This document shows positions 1-5,347 of a stretch of 6,172 nt of DNA, one piece after another. The stretch is from an uncultured Clostridia bacterium (lineage in GTDB: Bacteria > Bacillota > Clostridia > Peptostreptococcales > Acidaminobacteraceae). The DNA lies in contig CAMFGQ010000083.1 of the NCBI GenBank assembly GCA_945950065.1, positions 1 to 6,172 on the forward strand, written 5' to 3'. The translations under genes were made by a program, and so were the position numbers. Below the pieces are notes generated by a model. It did not search any database, was not told the DNA's origin, and saw only the letters and a list, made by a program, of their open reading frames with translations. Each line of letters starts with the position of its first letter. Positions within the stretch are counted from its first letter, which is position 1.

Positions 1-557
1 TCTTCCTTTTCTAATCCATCCTTCACACCGAAGAGAAGGCTATAGAGGGTTCCTGCCTGTTCTCCATAGACCTTGGTTCTTTCATAGAGAGAACGCCGAA
101 GCTTGAATAAAGGATTGTCCTTTTCTTCCAGTAGCTCAGCCTCCACAATCTCTGTCTCTGCAAGGTAACCCTTGGCATGATAGAAATCTCTAGGAGAAAA
201 GCCACTGGGACTTCGTTTCTTTGAAAAAGGAACAATGCGAAGAACCCCTCGGTAAAGACCATTCTTATATTTGGTGGATGAAAGAAGGTAACTCTCTCCC
301 CTATACTCCAGCCTGACTTCTTTTGCGAGAGGAGATTCCGCCTGAATCCTAAACTCTCCTTCTACCTGCTCTAGAGAAGGATTTGGAAGCAGCAGAAGGC
401 GAAGGAGAAGAAAAGGAAGGAGAAACAGGACTTTGTTTTTTGGGAACAACACAAAAAAGAGGACAAAAAGAGGGATGAACACGACATTCATCCCTGTATA
501 ATAGGAAAAACTACAGAGGAACATGAGAAGACCAAGACTAAACCAAGGTCTCTTCAT
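1..557 (-). CDS. comEC: ComEC/Rec2-family competence channel, N-terminal fragment (runs off the left edge)
   Basis: Translating the minus strand from the ATG at 557 gives 185 codons without a stop up to the window edge. ComEC is the polytopic membrane channel that carries single-stranded DNA across the cytoplasmic membrane during natural transformation. Residues about 7-22, 25-38 and 44-57 are strongly hydrophobic and look like the first membrane segments. Residues about 64-150 form a soluble, beta-rich stretch matching the OB-fold-like N-terminal domain (DUF4131), including the family-like SPSGFSPRDFYHAKGY at 116-131 (compare NPGGFDYxxYL in relatives). RRSLYER (154-160) and LYSLLFGVKDGL (171-182) match the start of the competence domain. 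The Shine-Dalgarno AAGGGAGGGGAG overlaps the stop of the preceding gene, 11 bases upstream, suggesting translational coupling. Full-length homologues are usually about 700-800 residues, so most of the gene lies outside. The assignment rests on recalled family motifs, not a search. Confidence 0.8.
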   Translation of the reverse strand, partial: MKRPWFSLGLLMFLCSFSYYTGMNVVFIPLFVLFFVLFPKNKVLFLLPFLLLRLLLLPNPSLEQVEGEFRIQAESPLAKEVRLEYRGESYLLSSTKYKNGLYRGVLRIVPFSKKRSPSGFSPRDFYHAKGYLAETEIVEAELLEEKDNPLFKLRRSLYERTKVYGEQAGTLYSLLFGVKDGLEKE

Positions 558-568
558 TCTCCCCTCCC

Positions 569-1756
569 TTATAGATCGATACCAATCCGATCCAGCCACT
601 GTTTACCATCTTGAACATAAGTATAGTAAAAGGCGGTGTCTGTAGCTAGGGTTGAGAGGGGTTTCCCCTTTAAGGAATAGGCTTTAAAGGAGTCGCCTTT
701 AATGGCTTTCATCTCTGTACCATGAGATACATAGACATGATTCTCAGAGAAAGCCAGTTGATCATTGGGCAGAGTGTAGAAGTTATAGTCTACATCATCC
801 TTTGAATAGTAAAAGCGATCTTTAAATTGCAGTACATAGTAGCCATCGATCATGTCTTCTTTAACAAAGTCGAGGCGACTAGCCGTGGCAATCTTTTTCA
901 CCATTTGGGTCTGTACATCCAATTTGTTAAGCTGGACGGTACCTTCTTTATCGGTAAGATAACGCACCATACCATGCTCATCAAAGTGTGGACTGTAGAG
1001 TACTTTTTCATTATCTGTGGTTAAAGAAAATTTACTGATCTCTTCATTGCTGATGCTGTAATAGCCAATGCGGTTTAAATTTTCAAGATCCTCAAATAGA
1101 AAAGAGTCATTGGTCCATGAAGCAGAACTGATTTTTCCATCAAAGTTAAAGACATGCTCCAGTGTTTCGGTGAGATTGATCTCTGTCACACCAGTAGCCT
1201 CATCATAGTGTGCAAAATATCTTCCATGGTCAATGAGATGGATGTCTTCTAGTTTAAGTGGGTCTTCACTCTCAGCAGACTCCATGAGTTGTTGAGAGAT
1301 TTTTTTGTCATAGTGGAAAAGAGCGATACCAGTACTATTGAGATAAAGCAGCTTATCATCATAGACACGATAATCTCTTACATCGTCTGCCATGACAGTG
1401 TTCTCACCATTTCCAAGTAACAGGAGTTTTCCCTCTGACACAGCATAGCTAAGTCCATCTCGATCAAAAACTTTCTCTAAGTACTCAGCTTCGCTTAGGC
1501 TTTGTCCTGCCCAATCCACTTTTCTTACTGTATTTCCCAGGAGGTAGATGTCCTCTTTATCGCGAATCAGCTTAATCTTCTCATCTTGAGAAAAAGAAAA
1601 GCCCGATGGTGTTACATTGGGCTGATCTACTTTATTCTCCTCTGAAGGCGGTACATCTGTTCCTTTATTTGTAAAGAGCGAACCTAAGAACAGAATCGCG
1701 AGAAGAAGGACAACGACAACCAGGAAAAGAATGAAGAGTTGATTTTTCTTCATCAT
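569..1756 (-). CDS. Membrane-anchored extracytoplasmic protein of unknown function, beta-propeller-like
   Basis: This 395-residue protein is not recognised. Residues 1-6 (MMKKNQ) are a short basic start, residues 7-28 are one uninterrupted hydrophobic helix, and residues 30-53 are a polar, proline-containing linker. The remaining roughly 340 residues are acidic and rich in Tyr, Phe and Asp, with repeated short strand-turn-strand patterns such as YLLGNT, KLLYLNSTG, VRYLTDKEGTVQL, YYVLQFKDRFYY and AFYYTYVQDGKQW. This is the look of a beta-propeller or a related all-beta fold. No cysteine follows the helix, so it is not a lipoprotein; an uncleaved anchor with the domain outside the cell is most likely. 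Two ATGs stand in tandem (1756 and 1753), and the second sits better relative to the GAGGGAGG ribosome-binding site. It starts 15 bases after rplT and ends 11 bases before comEC, with no terminator on either side. A role in assembly or regulation of the DNA-uptake apparatus is a guess from position only. Confidence 0.8.
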   Translation of the reverse strand: MMKKNQLFILFLVVVVLLLAILFLGSLFTNKGTDVPPSEENKVDQPNVTPSGFSFSQDEKIKLIRDKEDIYLLGNTVRKVDWAGQSLSEAEYLEKVFDRDGLSYAVSEGKLLLLGNGENTVMADDVRDYRVYDDKLLYLNSTGIALFHYDKKISQQLMESAESEDPLKLEDIHLIDHGRYFAHYDEATGVTEINLTETLEHVFNFDGKISSASWTNDSFLFEDLENLNRIGYYSISNEEISKFSLTTDNEKVLYSPHFDEHGMVRYLTDKEGTVQLNKLDVQTQMVKKIATASRLDFVKEDMIDGYYVLQFKDRFYYSKDDVDYNFYTLPNDQLAFSENHVYVSHGTEMKAIKGDSFKAYSLKGKPLSTLATDTAFYYTYVQDGKQWLDRIGIDL

Positions 1757-1771
1757 TTCCTCCCTCTTGTC

Positions 1772-2119
1772 TTAGGAACGTACTGAATCAACTAATGAGC
1801 TAAAGGAAGCAGCATCATTAACTGCCATTTCAGCAAGCATTTTGCGGTTGATGTTGATTCCGTTTGACTTCAGAAGATGCATGAATTGGCTATAGCTTAG
1901 ACCATTTTGTCTTGCTGCAGCATTGATACGTGTAATCCATAGTTTTCTGAAATCTCTTCTTCTGCGTTTTCTTCCTTCAAATTGGGAACGCATGGATCGC
2001 ATTACTGCAGTATTTGCTGCACGGAATACGACACTCTTTTGTCCATAAAAGCCTTTGGCTTGTTTTAATACTTTTTTGTGTTTTTTCTTGGCATTAACAG
2101 CGCCTTTAATTCTAGCCAT
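1772..2119 (-). CDS. rplT: Large-subunit ribosomal protein L20 (bL20)
   Basis: L20 binds 23S rRNA early in 50S subunit assembly. In Bacillus it also represses its own operon by binding the infC leader. The 115 residues start [20 protein letters not shown], the typical basic extended N-terminal tail, followed by AKGFYGQKS (about 21-29) and the [21 protein letters not shown] region (about 44-64). The globular C-terminal RNA-binding domain follows ([20 protein letters not shown] about 65-84, then [13 protein letters not shown]). Length is close to the usual 117-119. The start at 2119 is preceded by TAGGAGGT, which overlaps the rpmI stop, so translation is probably coupled. It is the third gene of infC-rpmI-rplT. 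I see no terminator in the 15 bases before the next gene. Confidence 0.97.
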   Translation of the reverse strand: MARIKGAVNAKKKHKKVLKQAKGFYGQKSVVFRAANTAVMRSMRSQFEGRKRRRRDFRKLWITRINAAARQNGLSYSQFMHLLKSNGININRKMLAEMAVNDAASFSSLVDSVRS

Positions 2120-2129
2120 GACTTACCTC

Positions 2130-2324
2130 CTAGTATGGGATACCGTCAATGATGCGCTTCTTATCTCCTTCGCTCACCATTGCGGCCTTTCTTAGTCTTC
2201 TTTTACGATTGGCGTCCATTTTGCCAAGTTTATGTCGTTTATGCTGGCGACCACGCTTGAGTCCACCAGATGCTGTTTTCTTGAAGCGCTTTGCAATGCT
2301 GCTTCTTGTTCTCATCTTTGGCAT
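2130..2324 (-). CDS. rpmI: Large-subunit ribosomal protein L35 (bL35)
   Basis: This is a 64-residue, very basic protein of the 50S subunit. It starts with the family signature MPKMRTRSSIAKRFKKTASG and ends with the conserved RRLRKAAMVSEGDKKRI and terminal PY. The usual length is 64-66 residues. The middle segment (RGRQHKRHKLGKM, about 24-36) is unusually Arg/His-rich, but variability there is normal for L35. The Shine-Dalgarno AAGGAGAG overlaps the infC stop codon and the gene starts 10 bases after infC. Its own TAG stop forms part of the rplT ribosome-binding site. All three genes are therefore tightly packed and probably translated in a coupled way from one mRNA under the infC leader. Confidence 0.97.
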   Translation of the reverse strand: MPKMRTRSSIAKRFKKTASGGLKRGRQHKRHKLGKMDANRKRRLRKAAMVSEGDKKRIIDGIPY

Positions 2325-2334
2325 GTTTCTCTCC

Positions 2335-2844
2335 TTATTTCTTTACCGGGGAATAAAAAGCGACCAGTTGTCGTCCCTCATAATTGGGTTGACGATCAAG
2401 TTCCCCGTAATCTTTAATCATTTCTGTAAAACGGTTGATGACCTCCATCCCTTGTTCGCGGTGCATCATCTGACGTCCACGAAAACGTAAAGAGACTTTA
2501 AGTCTGTCATCAGAATCGAGGAATCGAATCGCTTGGCGAGCTTTTGTATTCAGGTCATTCTCTTCTATGTTCATTCCTAATCGAATTTCTTTTACTTGAA
2601 TAACTTTCTGTTTCTTGCGAGCTTCTTTTTCCATTTTGGCTTGTTCATAGCGATACTTGCCATAGTCCATGATTTTAACAACGGGTGGATTGGCTTGTGG
2701 CGCAATCTTAACTAGATCAAGGCGTGCCTCGTTGGCTGCAAGTTGAGCTTCTTTACTTGACACAATGCCGATCTGTTCTCCGTTTGGACCAATCAGTCGC
2801 ACCTCGGCGTCTCTGATTTCCTCGTTGATTTCTGTCTTCTTAAT
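2335..2844 (-). CDS. infC: Translation initiation factor IF3, probably starting at an AUU codon
   Basis: IF3 binds the 30S subunit, keeps it apart from 50S and rejects wrong initiator tRNA or start codons. The chosen start gives 169 residues, close to the usual 170-180. The N domain carries IRDAEVRLIGPNGEQIGIVS, the middle has VVKIMDYGKYRYEQAK and the long basic linker helix (KMEKEARKKQK), and the C domain has VKEIRLGMNIEENDL and LKVSLRFRGRQMMHREQG. All are hallmark IF3 motifs. The only in-frame conventional start is GTG at 2853, and an in-frame TAG lies just upstream at 2859-2857. The GTG is buried inside the Shine-Dalgarno AGGGGGTGA (2858-2850), whereas ATT at 2844-2842 lies eight bases after the GGGGG core, the ideal spacing. 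AUU starts are known for infC in E. coli and Geobacillus stearothermophilus, where IF3 represses its own translation. If the GTG were used, the protein would be 172 residues. Confidence 0.95.
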   Translation of the reverse strand: MKKTEINEEIRDAEVRLIGPNGEQIGIVSSKEAQLAANEARLDLVKIAPQANPPVVKIMDYGKYRYEQAKMEKEARKKQKVIQVKEIRLGMNIEENDLNTKARQAIRFLDSDDRLKVSLRFRGRQMMHREQGMEVINRFTEMIKDYGELDRQPNYEGRQLVAFYSPVKK

Positions 2845-2859
2845 TGTCTTCACCCCCTA
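2842..2859 (-). promoter_or_regulatory. infC ribosome-binding site deciding an AUU start
   Basis: The minus strand reads TAG, GGG, GTG, AAG, ACA, ATT in the infC frame. AGGGGGTGA (2858-2850) can pair with the 16S 3' end over nine bases with one G-U wobble, and it contains the GTG. A start at that GTG would leave no spacer. The ATT at 2844-2842 has the correct eight-base spacing from GGGGG. The in-frame TAG at 2859-2857 rules out any start further upstream. Confidence 0.75.
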
Positions 2860-2866
2860 AACATAT

Positions 2867-2896
2867 AAAAAAGTGCGAACGCAAAAGTCCGCACTT
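2867..2896 (-). terminator. Attenuator terminator in the infC leader
   Basis: AAGTGCG (2896-2890) pairs perfectly with CGCACTT (2877-2871) around a 12-base loop, and six T residues run from the end of the stem. It stands only about 20 bases before the infC start and downstream of a promoter, so it acts as an attenuator inside the leader and not as the end of an operon. Pairing of CGGACTTT with the upstream AAAGTCCG would open it. Confidence 0.85.
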
Positions 2897-2963
2897 AAAA
2901 AACTTGATATAAACCCACGACTTCGGCCGTCAGGTGAGAAACGGACTTTCTGCTTTCTTTACC
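2867..2963 (-). ncRNA. L20-type leader RNA (infC operon autoregulatory 5' UTR)
   Basis: This untranslated leader lies between the infC promoter and the infC start. AAAGTCCG (2949-2942) is perfectly complementary to CGGACTTT (2891-2884), which includes the last two bases of the terminator 5' arm and part of its loop. That long-range helix and the terminator therefore exclude each other. Between them, CTCAC (2938-2934) pairs with GTGGG (2918-2914), enclosing GAC/GTC (2931-2929 with 2921-2919), and forms an irregular hairpin. The order (AGTCC, CTCACC, hairpin, GTGGG, terminator, infC) matches what I recall of the Rfam L20_leader family of Bacillus-type infC operons. There, L20 bound to a 23S-rRNA-like site promotes premature termination. 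The 5' boundary is inferred from the promoter; the L20 contact site is inferred from the family, not proved by the sequence. Confidence 0.75.
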
Positions 2964-2969
2964 TTCTGT

Positions 2970-2999
2970 ATCGTAACAGAGAGTCCAAGGGCTTGTCAA
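2970..2999 (-). promoter_or_regulatory. Sigma-A-type promoter for infC-rpmI-rplT
   Basis: A perfect -35 box TTGACA (2999-2994) is followed after 18 bases by TACGAT (2975-2970), four of six matches to TATAAT. The predicted transcription start, near 2963, lies just upstream of the paired leader elements, which supports the placement. The assignment is by sequence alone. Confidence 0.65.
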
Positions 3000-3021
3000 G
3001 GAATTTCGGCTAAACATGCAT

Positions 3022-3064
3022 AAAAAGGACAATAAGTGAAGACCACTACTCCTTCTAACACTTA
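3022..3064 (-). terminator. Possible weak terminator after the second ThrRS gene
   Basis: TAAGT, containing the stop codon (3064-3060), pairs with ACTTA (3037-3033). After a four-base bulge, GAAG (3055-3052) pairs with CTTC (3041-3038). Six bases further on comes TTTTT (3026-3022). The stem is bulged and AT-rich and the T run is not adjacent, so termination may be partial, allowing some read-through into the infC promoter and leader region. An outer pairing ATGCATAA (3069-3062) with TTATGCAT (3023-3016) is also possible. Confidence 0.4.
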
Positions 3065-4990
3065 TGCATCGATTTTGTCGAGATAGTAGTGTTTTGACGC
3101 AATCTCTTCCTTCATTTTCTTCATGAAGTCTTCAAGGCTCATATCTTCTAATACACCTTCAATGAAGTGACGAACCGTAAAGAGACCTGTTTCGATCTCC
3201 TTATCACCGATAACCAGCATATAGGGTACTTTTTCTACTTGGGCTTCACGAATCTTATAGCCAACCTTTTCGCTTCTTGAATCTAAACTGACTCTAAAGC
3301 CTGCAGCAAGCAGTTGGTTTTCAATGCCTTTAGCAAATTCACTGTGGCGCTCTGTTACTGGAATGACGCGTACTTGCTCTGGTGCGATCCATAAGGGGAA
3401 TTTACCTGCAAATTGTTCAATGAGATTCCCGAGGAATCGTTCTACACTCCCTAGAATGGTCCTGTGGATCATAACGGGTTGCTTTCTCTCGCCGTCAGAA
3501 TCAATGTAGATGAGCTCAAAACGCTCTGGCATTTGGAAGTCAAGTTGAATGGTACCACACTGCCATGTTCGACCGATGGCATCTTTTAAGTGGAGGTCAA
3601 TCTTTGGTCCATAGAAAGCACCATCCCCTTCATTTAAAATGTACTCGATGTTCATTTCTTCCAAGGCTTCACGTAGATTATCTGTAGCTAGATCCCACTG
3701 CTCATCTGTACCCATGGAGTTTTCAGGTCTTGTTGATAATTCCACATGATAATCAAATCCAAAGACCTTGTAGATTTCATCGGCTAAGCGCAGGACTCCT
3801 TTAAGCTCTTCCTTGATTTGAGAAGGGAGCATAAAGAGATGGGCATCATCCTGTGTAAAGGCACGTACCCTCATGAGACCATGGAGGGCACCACTGAGTT
3901 CATGGCGATGCACAAGTCCCAGTTCTCCCCAGCGAAGGGGTAAATCTCTGTAGCTATAGAGATCTTCTTTATAAATCAAAATACTACCAGGACAGTTCAT
4001 AGGCTTGATGGCATAGTTTCCTTCGTCAATGGAAGTGAAATACATGTTCTCCTTATAGTGATCCCAGTGTCCTGATTGATGCCACAGTTCTTCATTGAGG
4101 ATCATGGGTGTTTTAATCTCTCCATATCCTGCTTTGACATGGACATCCTTCCAATATTCCTCCAGAAGATTTCTCAGGATCATTCCTTTCGGATGGAAGA
4201 AAGGAAAACCAGGTCCTTCTTGATGAATGCTAAAGAGCCTCATTTCCTTGCCTAGTTTACGGTGATCTCTTTTCTTTGCTTCTTCTAGGCGCTTGAGATA
4301 CTCTTCTAGGCTCTTCTTTTTCTCAAAGGTTGTTCCATAGATTCTCTGGAGCATTTTGTTCTTCTCATCGCCTCTCCAATAGGCACCAGCAATGCTAAGC
4401 AGTTTAAGGGCTTTAATCTTTTTCAAATCACGTAGATGAGGTCCACGACATAGGTCAATGAACTCACCTAGCTCATAGAAAGAGATCTCCTCACCTGAAG
4501 GGAAGTTCTCAATCAAATCAACTTTATAGACTTCTCCCTCTTTCTTATACTTTTCCAAGGCTTCATCCCGGTCCATAACAAAGCGCTTTAGGACATGGCC
4601 TTCTTTAAGGATCTTTTGCATCTCTTCTTCAATCTTCTCAAGATCTTCTGGAGTAAAACGATGCTCTGTATCAAAGTCATAGTAGAAACCATCATCAATG
4701 GCAGGTCCAATGGCAAACTTGACATCAGGCCATAGGCGCTGTACAGCTAGGGCCATAAGGTGAGCACTGGTATGCCAAAAGATGCTTCTTCCTTCGGCCG
4801 TGTTAAAGTCCACAAAACGGACCTCACTGTCTTCCTGCACTTTTTCTTGTAGGCCTCGAATCTCTCCATTAACCACAGCTCCAAGTGTGTTACGTGCTAA
4901 ACCTTCAGAAATACTTCGTGCCACTTCAAAAAGATCAATTCCTTTTTCATACTGACGTTCATTCCCATCTGGAAATCTTACTTTAATCAT
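3062..4990 (-). CDS. thrS: Threonyl-tRNA synthetase, ThrZ-like subfamily, T-box controlled
   Basis: This is a complete 642-residue class II aminoacyl-tRNA synthetase that charges tRNA-Thr with threonine. Domains in order are TGS (about 1-61), the editing domain (about 62-225), the catalytic core (about 240-535) and the anticodon-binding domain (about 540-640). The editing site that removes mischarged serine looks intact: H73 and H77 in HTSAH, C181 and H185 in CRGPH. The zinc ligands of the threonine site are C333 (MNCPG), H384 (DDAH) and H509 (MIHR). Motif 2 holds R362 (HRHE) and motif 3 R518 (GSVERF). FTQDDAHLF, WQCGTIQLDFQMPERF and HRTILGSVERF place it with the ThrZ/clostridial-type enzymes as I recall them, unlike its upstream neighbour. 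The start at 4990 follows GGGAGGAG at good spacing. Expression should depend on the T-box leader, so it may be the starvation-inducible enzyme. It could equally be labelled thrZ. Confidence 0.97.
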   Translation of the reverse strand: MIKVRFPDGNERQYEKGIDLFEVARSISEGLARNTLGAVVNGEIRGLQEKVQEDSEVRFVDFNTAEGRSIFWHTSAHLMALAVQRLWPDVKFAIGPAIDDGFYYDFDTEHRFTPEDLEKIEEEMQKILKEGHVLKRFVMDRDEALEKYKKEGEVYKVDLIENFPSGEEISFYELGEFIDLCRGPHLRDLKKIKALKLLSIAGAYWRGDEKNKMLQRIYGTTFEKKKSLEEYLKRLEEAKKRDHRKLGKEMRLFSIHQEGPGFPFFHPKGMILRNLLEEYWKDVHVKAGYGEIKTPMILNEELWHQSGHWDHYKENMYFTSIDEGNYAIKPMNCPGSILIYKEDLYSYRDLPLRWGELGLVHRHELSGALHGLMRVRAFTQDDAHLFMLPSQIKEELKGVLRLADEIYKVFGFDYHVELSTRPENSMGTDEQWDLATDNLREALEEMNIEYILNEGDGAFYGPKIDLHLKDAIGRTWQCGTIQLDFQMPERFELIYIDSDGERKQPVMIHRTILGSVERFLGNLIEQFAGKFPLWIAPEQVRVIPVTERHSEFAKGIENQLLAAGFRVSLDSRSEKVGYKIREAQVEKVPYMLVIGDKEIETGLFTVRHFIEGVLEDMSLEDFMKKMKEEIASKHYYLDKIDA

Positions 4991-5026
4991 CTTCTCTCCT
5001 CCCGATCCTATTCAATAAAAAATAAA

Positions 5027-5051
5027 TAAAAAACGCCCCTCAATAGGGCGT
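5027..5051 (-). terminator. T-box attenuator terminator
   Basis: ACGCCC (5051-5046) pairs with GGGCGT (5038-5033) around a seven-base loop and runs into TTTTTTATTT. It overlaps the antiterminator 3' arm (CGCCCTA), so it should form when the tRNA is charged and stop transcription about 40 bases before the ThrRS start. Confidence 0.92.
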
Positions 5052-5068
5052 GTTCGCGGTTCCACCTA
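5044..5068 (-). promoter_or_regulatory. T-box antiterminator
   Basis: TAGG (5068-5065) pairs with CCTA (5047-5044), and GCG pairs with CGC around an AACA loop. The seven-base bulge TGGAACC (5064-5058) is held between the two helices. This is the standard two-helix T-box antiterminator, stabilised when the free CCA end of uncharged tRNA pairs with the bulge. Its 3' arm shares bases with the terminator 5' arm, so the two structures cannot coexist. Confidence 0.9.
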
Positions 5069-5244
5069 CCATATCCGAAGATATCTCTCTGACTTTAACG
5101 CAGTCCTACGTCGGGATTTCACCAAGGCTACTGACCCAATGCTAGAAAGTGGTTTTCAATCAGTGTGTAGTAGGATTCTCAGCAACACCTTTTTCTGTAA
5201 CCAGGGACAGCTGATTTACTCGTCTTTCATCATTGCTTACATGA

Positions 5245-5274
5245 AGTATACTACCCTTCTCTTTCCTGTGTCAA
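5245..5274 (-). promoter_or_regulatory. Sigma-A-type promoter for the T-box/ThrRS transcript
   Basis: TTGACA (5274-5269) is a perfect -35 box, and 18 bases later TATACT (5250-5245) is a five-of-six -10 box. Transcription would start near 5238, right at the foot of T-box stem I. The -35 box lies 8 bases beyond the T run of the preceding terminator, so the two ThrRS genes are separate transcription units with almost no spacer. Confidence 0.8.
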
Positions 5275-5280
5275 ATGAAA

Positions 5281-5320
5281 TGAAAAAGATCCAGGTGAAG
5301 CTTTGCACCTCACCGGGATC
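5281..5320 (-). terminator. Intrinsic terminator of the upstream ThrRS gene
   Basis: GATCC (5320-5316) pairs with GGATC (5292-5288). After one mismatch, GGTGAGG pairs with CTTCACC around a TGCAAAG loop. TTTTT (5287-5283) follows directly. It lies about 30 bases after the stop codon of the upstream ThrRS and before the next promoter, so it is an end-of-gene terminator and not part of the T-box. Confidence 0.88.
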
Positions 5321-5347
5321 CATGTGATCTTAAATAGAAATCCTACC

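Larger units (their letters stand above)
5026..5238 (-). ncRNA. T-box riboswitch sensing uncharged tRNA-Thr (specifier ACC)
   Basis: This leader RNA lets the downstream ThrRS gene be transcribed only when tRNA-Thr is uncharged. The stem I base is built from CAATG (5235-5231) with CATTG (5141-5137) and GAAAG (5228-5224) with CTTTC (5149-5145). The specifier loop has AGTA on the 5' side (5220-5217) and GAAA-ACC-A on the 3' side. It is closed above by AATCAG (5216-5211) with CTGATT (5163-5158). Aligned on the glyQS pattern GAAA-GGC-A, the specifier is ACC (5153-5151), a threonine codon read by anticodon GGU. Stem III is ATATC-TTCG-GATAT (5084-5071). The antiterminator with the T-box bulge TGGAACC (5064-5058) and the competing terminator follow. 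The bulge UGGA would pair with a UCCA tRNA end, implying discriminator base U. The 5' end is inferred from the promoter. Confidence 0.93.

Noticed and set aside
23..262. 79-codon minus-strand open frame at the left edge.
   Set aside because: It is out of frame with the 185-codon comEC reading, which has a ribosome-binding site, membrane segments and family motifs.
827..1024. 65-codon plus-strand open frame inside the membrane-protein gene.
   Set aside because: Antisense to a 395-codon gene with a good ribosome-binding site; no supporting signal.
1672..1756. Possible lipoprotein signal in the unknown membrane protein.
   Set aside because: There is no cysteine at the end of the hydrophobic segment, so no lipobox; a membrane anchor is the simpler reading.
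2149..2490. Plus-strand open frames of 113 and 61 codons across rpmI and infC.
   Set aside because: They are antisense to clear ribosomal-protein and IF3 genes, with no ribosome-binding site or recognisable product.
2943..2986. GGACT (2986-2982) can pair with AGTCC (2947-2943), suggesting a third helix in the infC leader.
   Set aside because: The 5' half lies between the -35 and -10 boxes of the predicted promoter, so it would not be in the transcript. It would matter only for RNA reading through from the ThrRS gene.
5080..5137. The stretch with GGTGAAATCCCGAC and GTTAAAGTC recalls cobalamin or FMN riboswitch boxes.
   Set aside because: It lies inside the T-box leader between stem I and stem III, where the stem II region is expected. 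The rest of the conserved core of either riboswitch is absent.
5139..5327. 62-codon plus-strand open frame in the gap between the ThrRS genes.
   Set aside because: It covers the T-box leader, promoter and terminator of the opposite strand, which fully explain the sequence.
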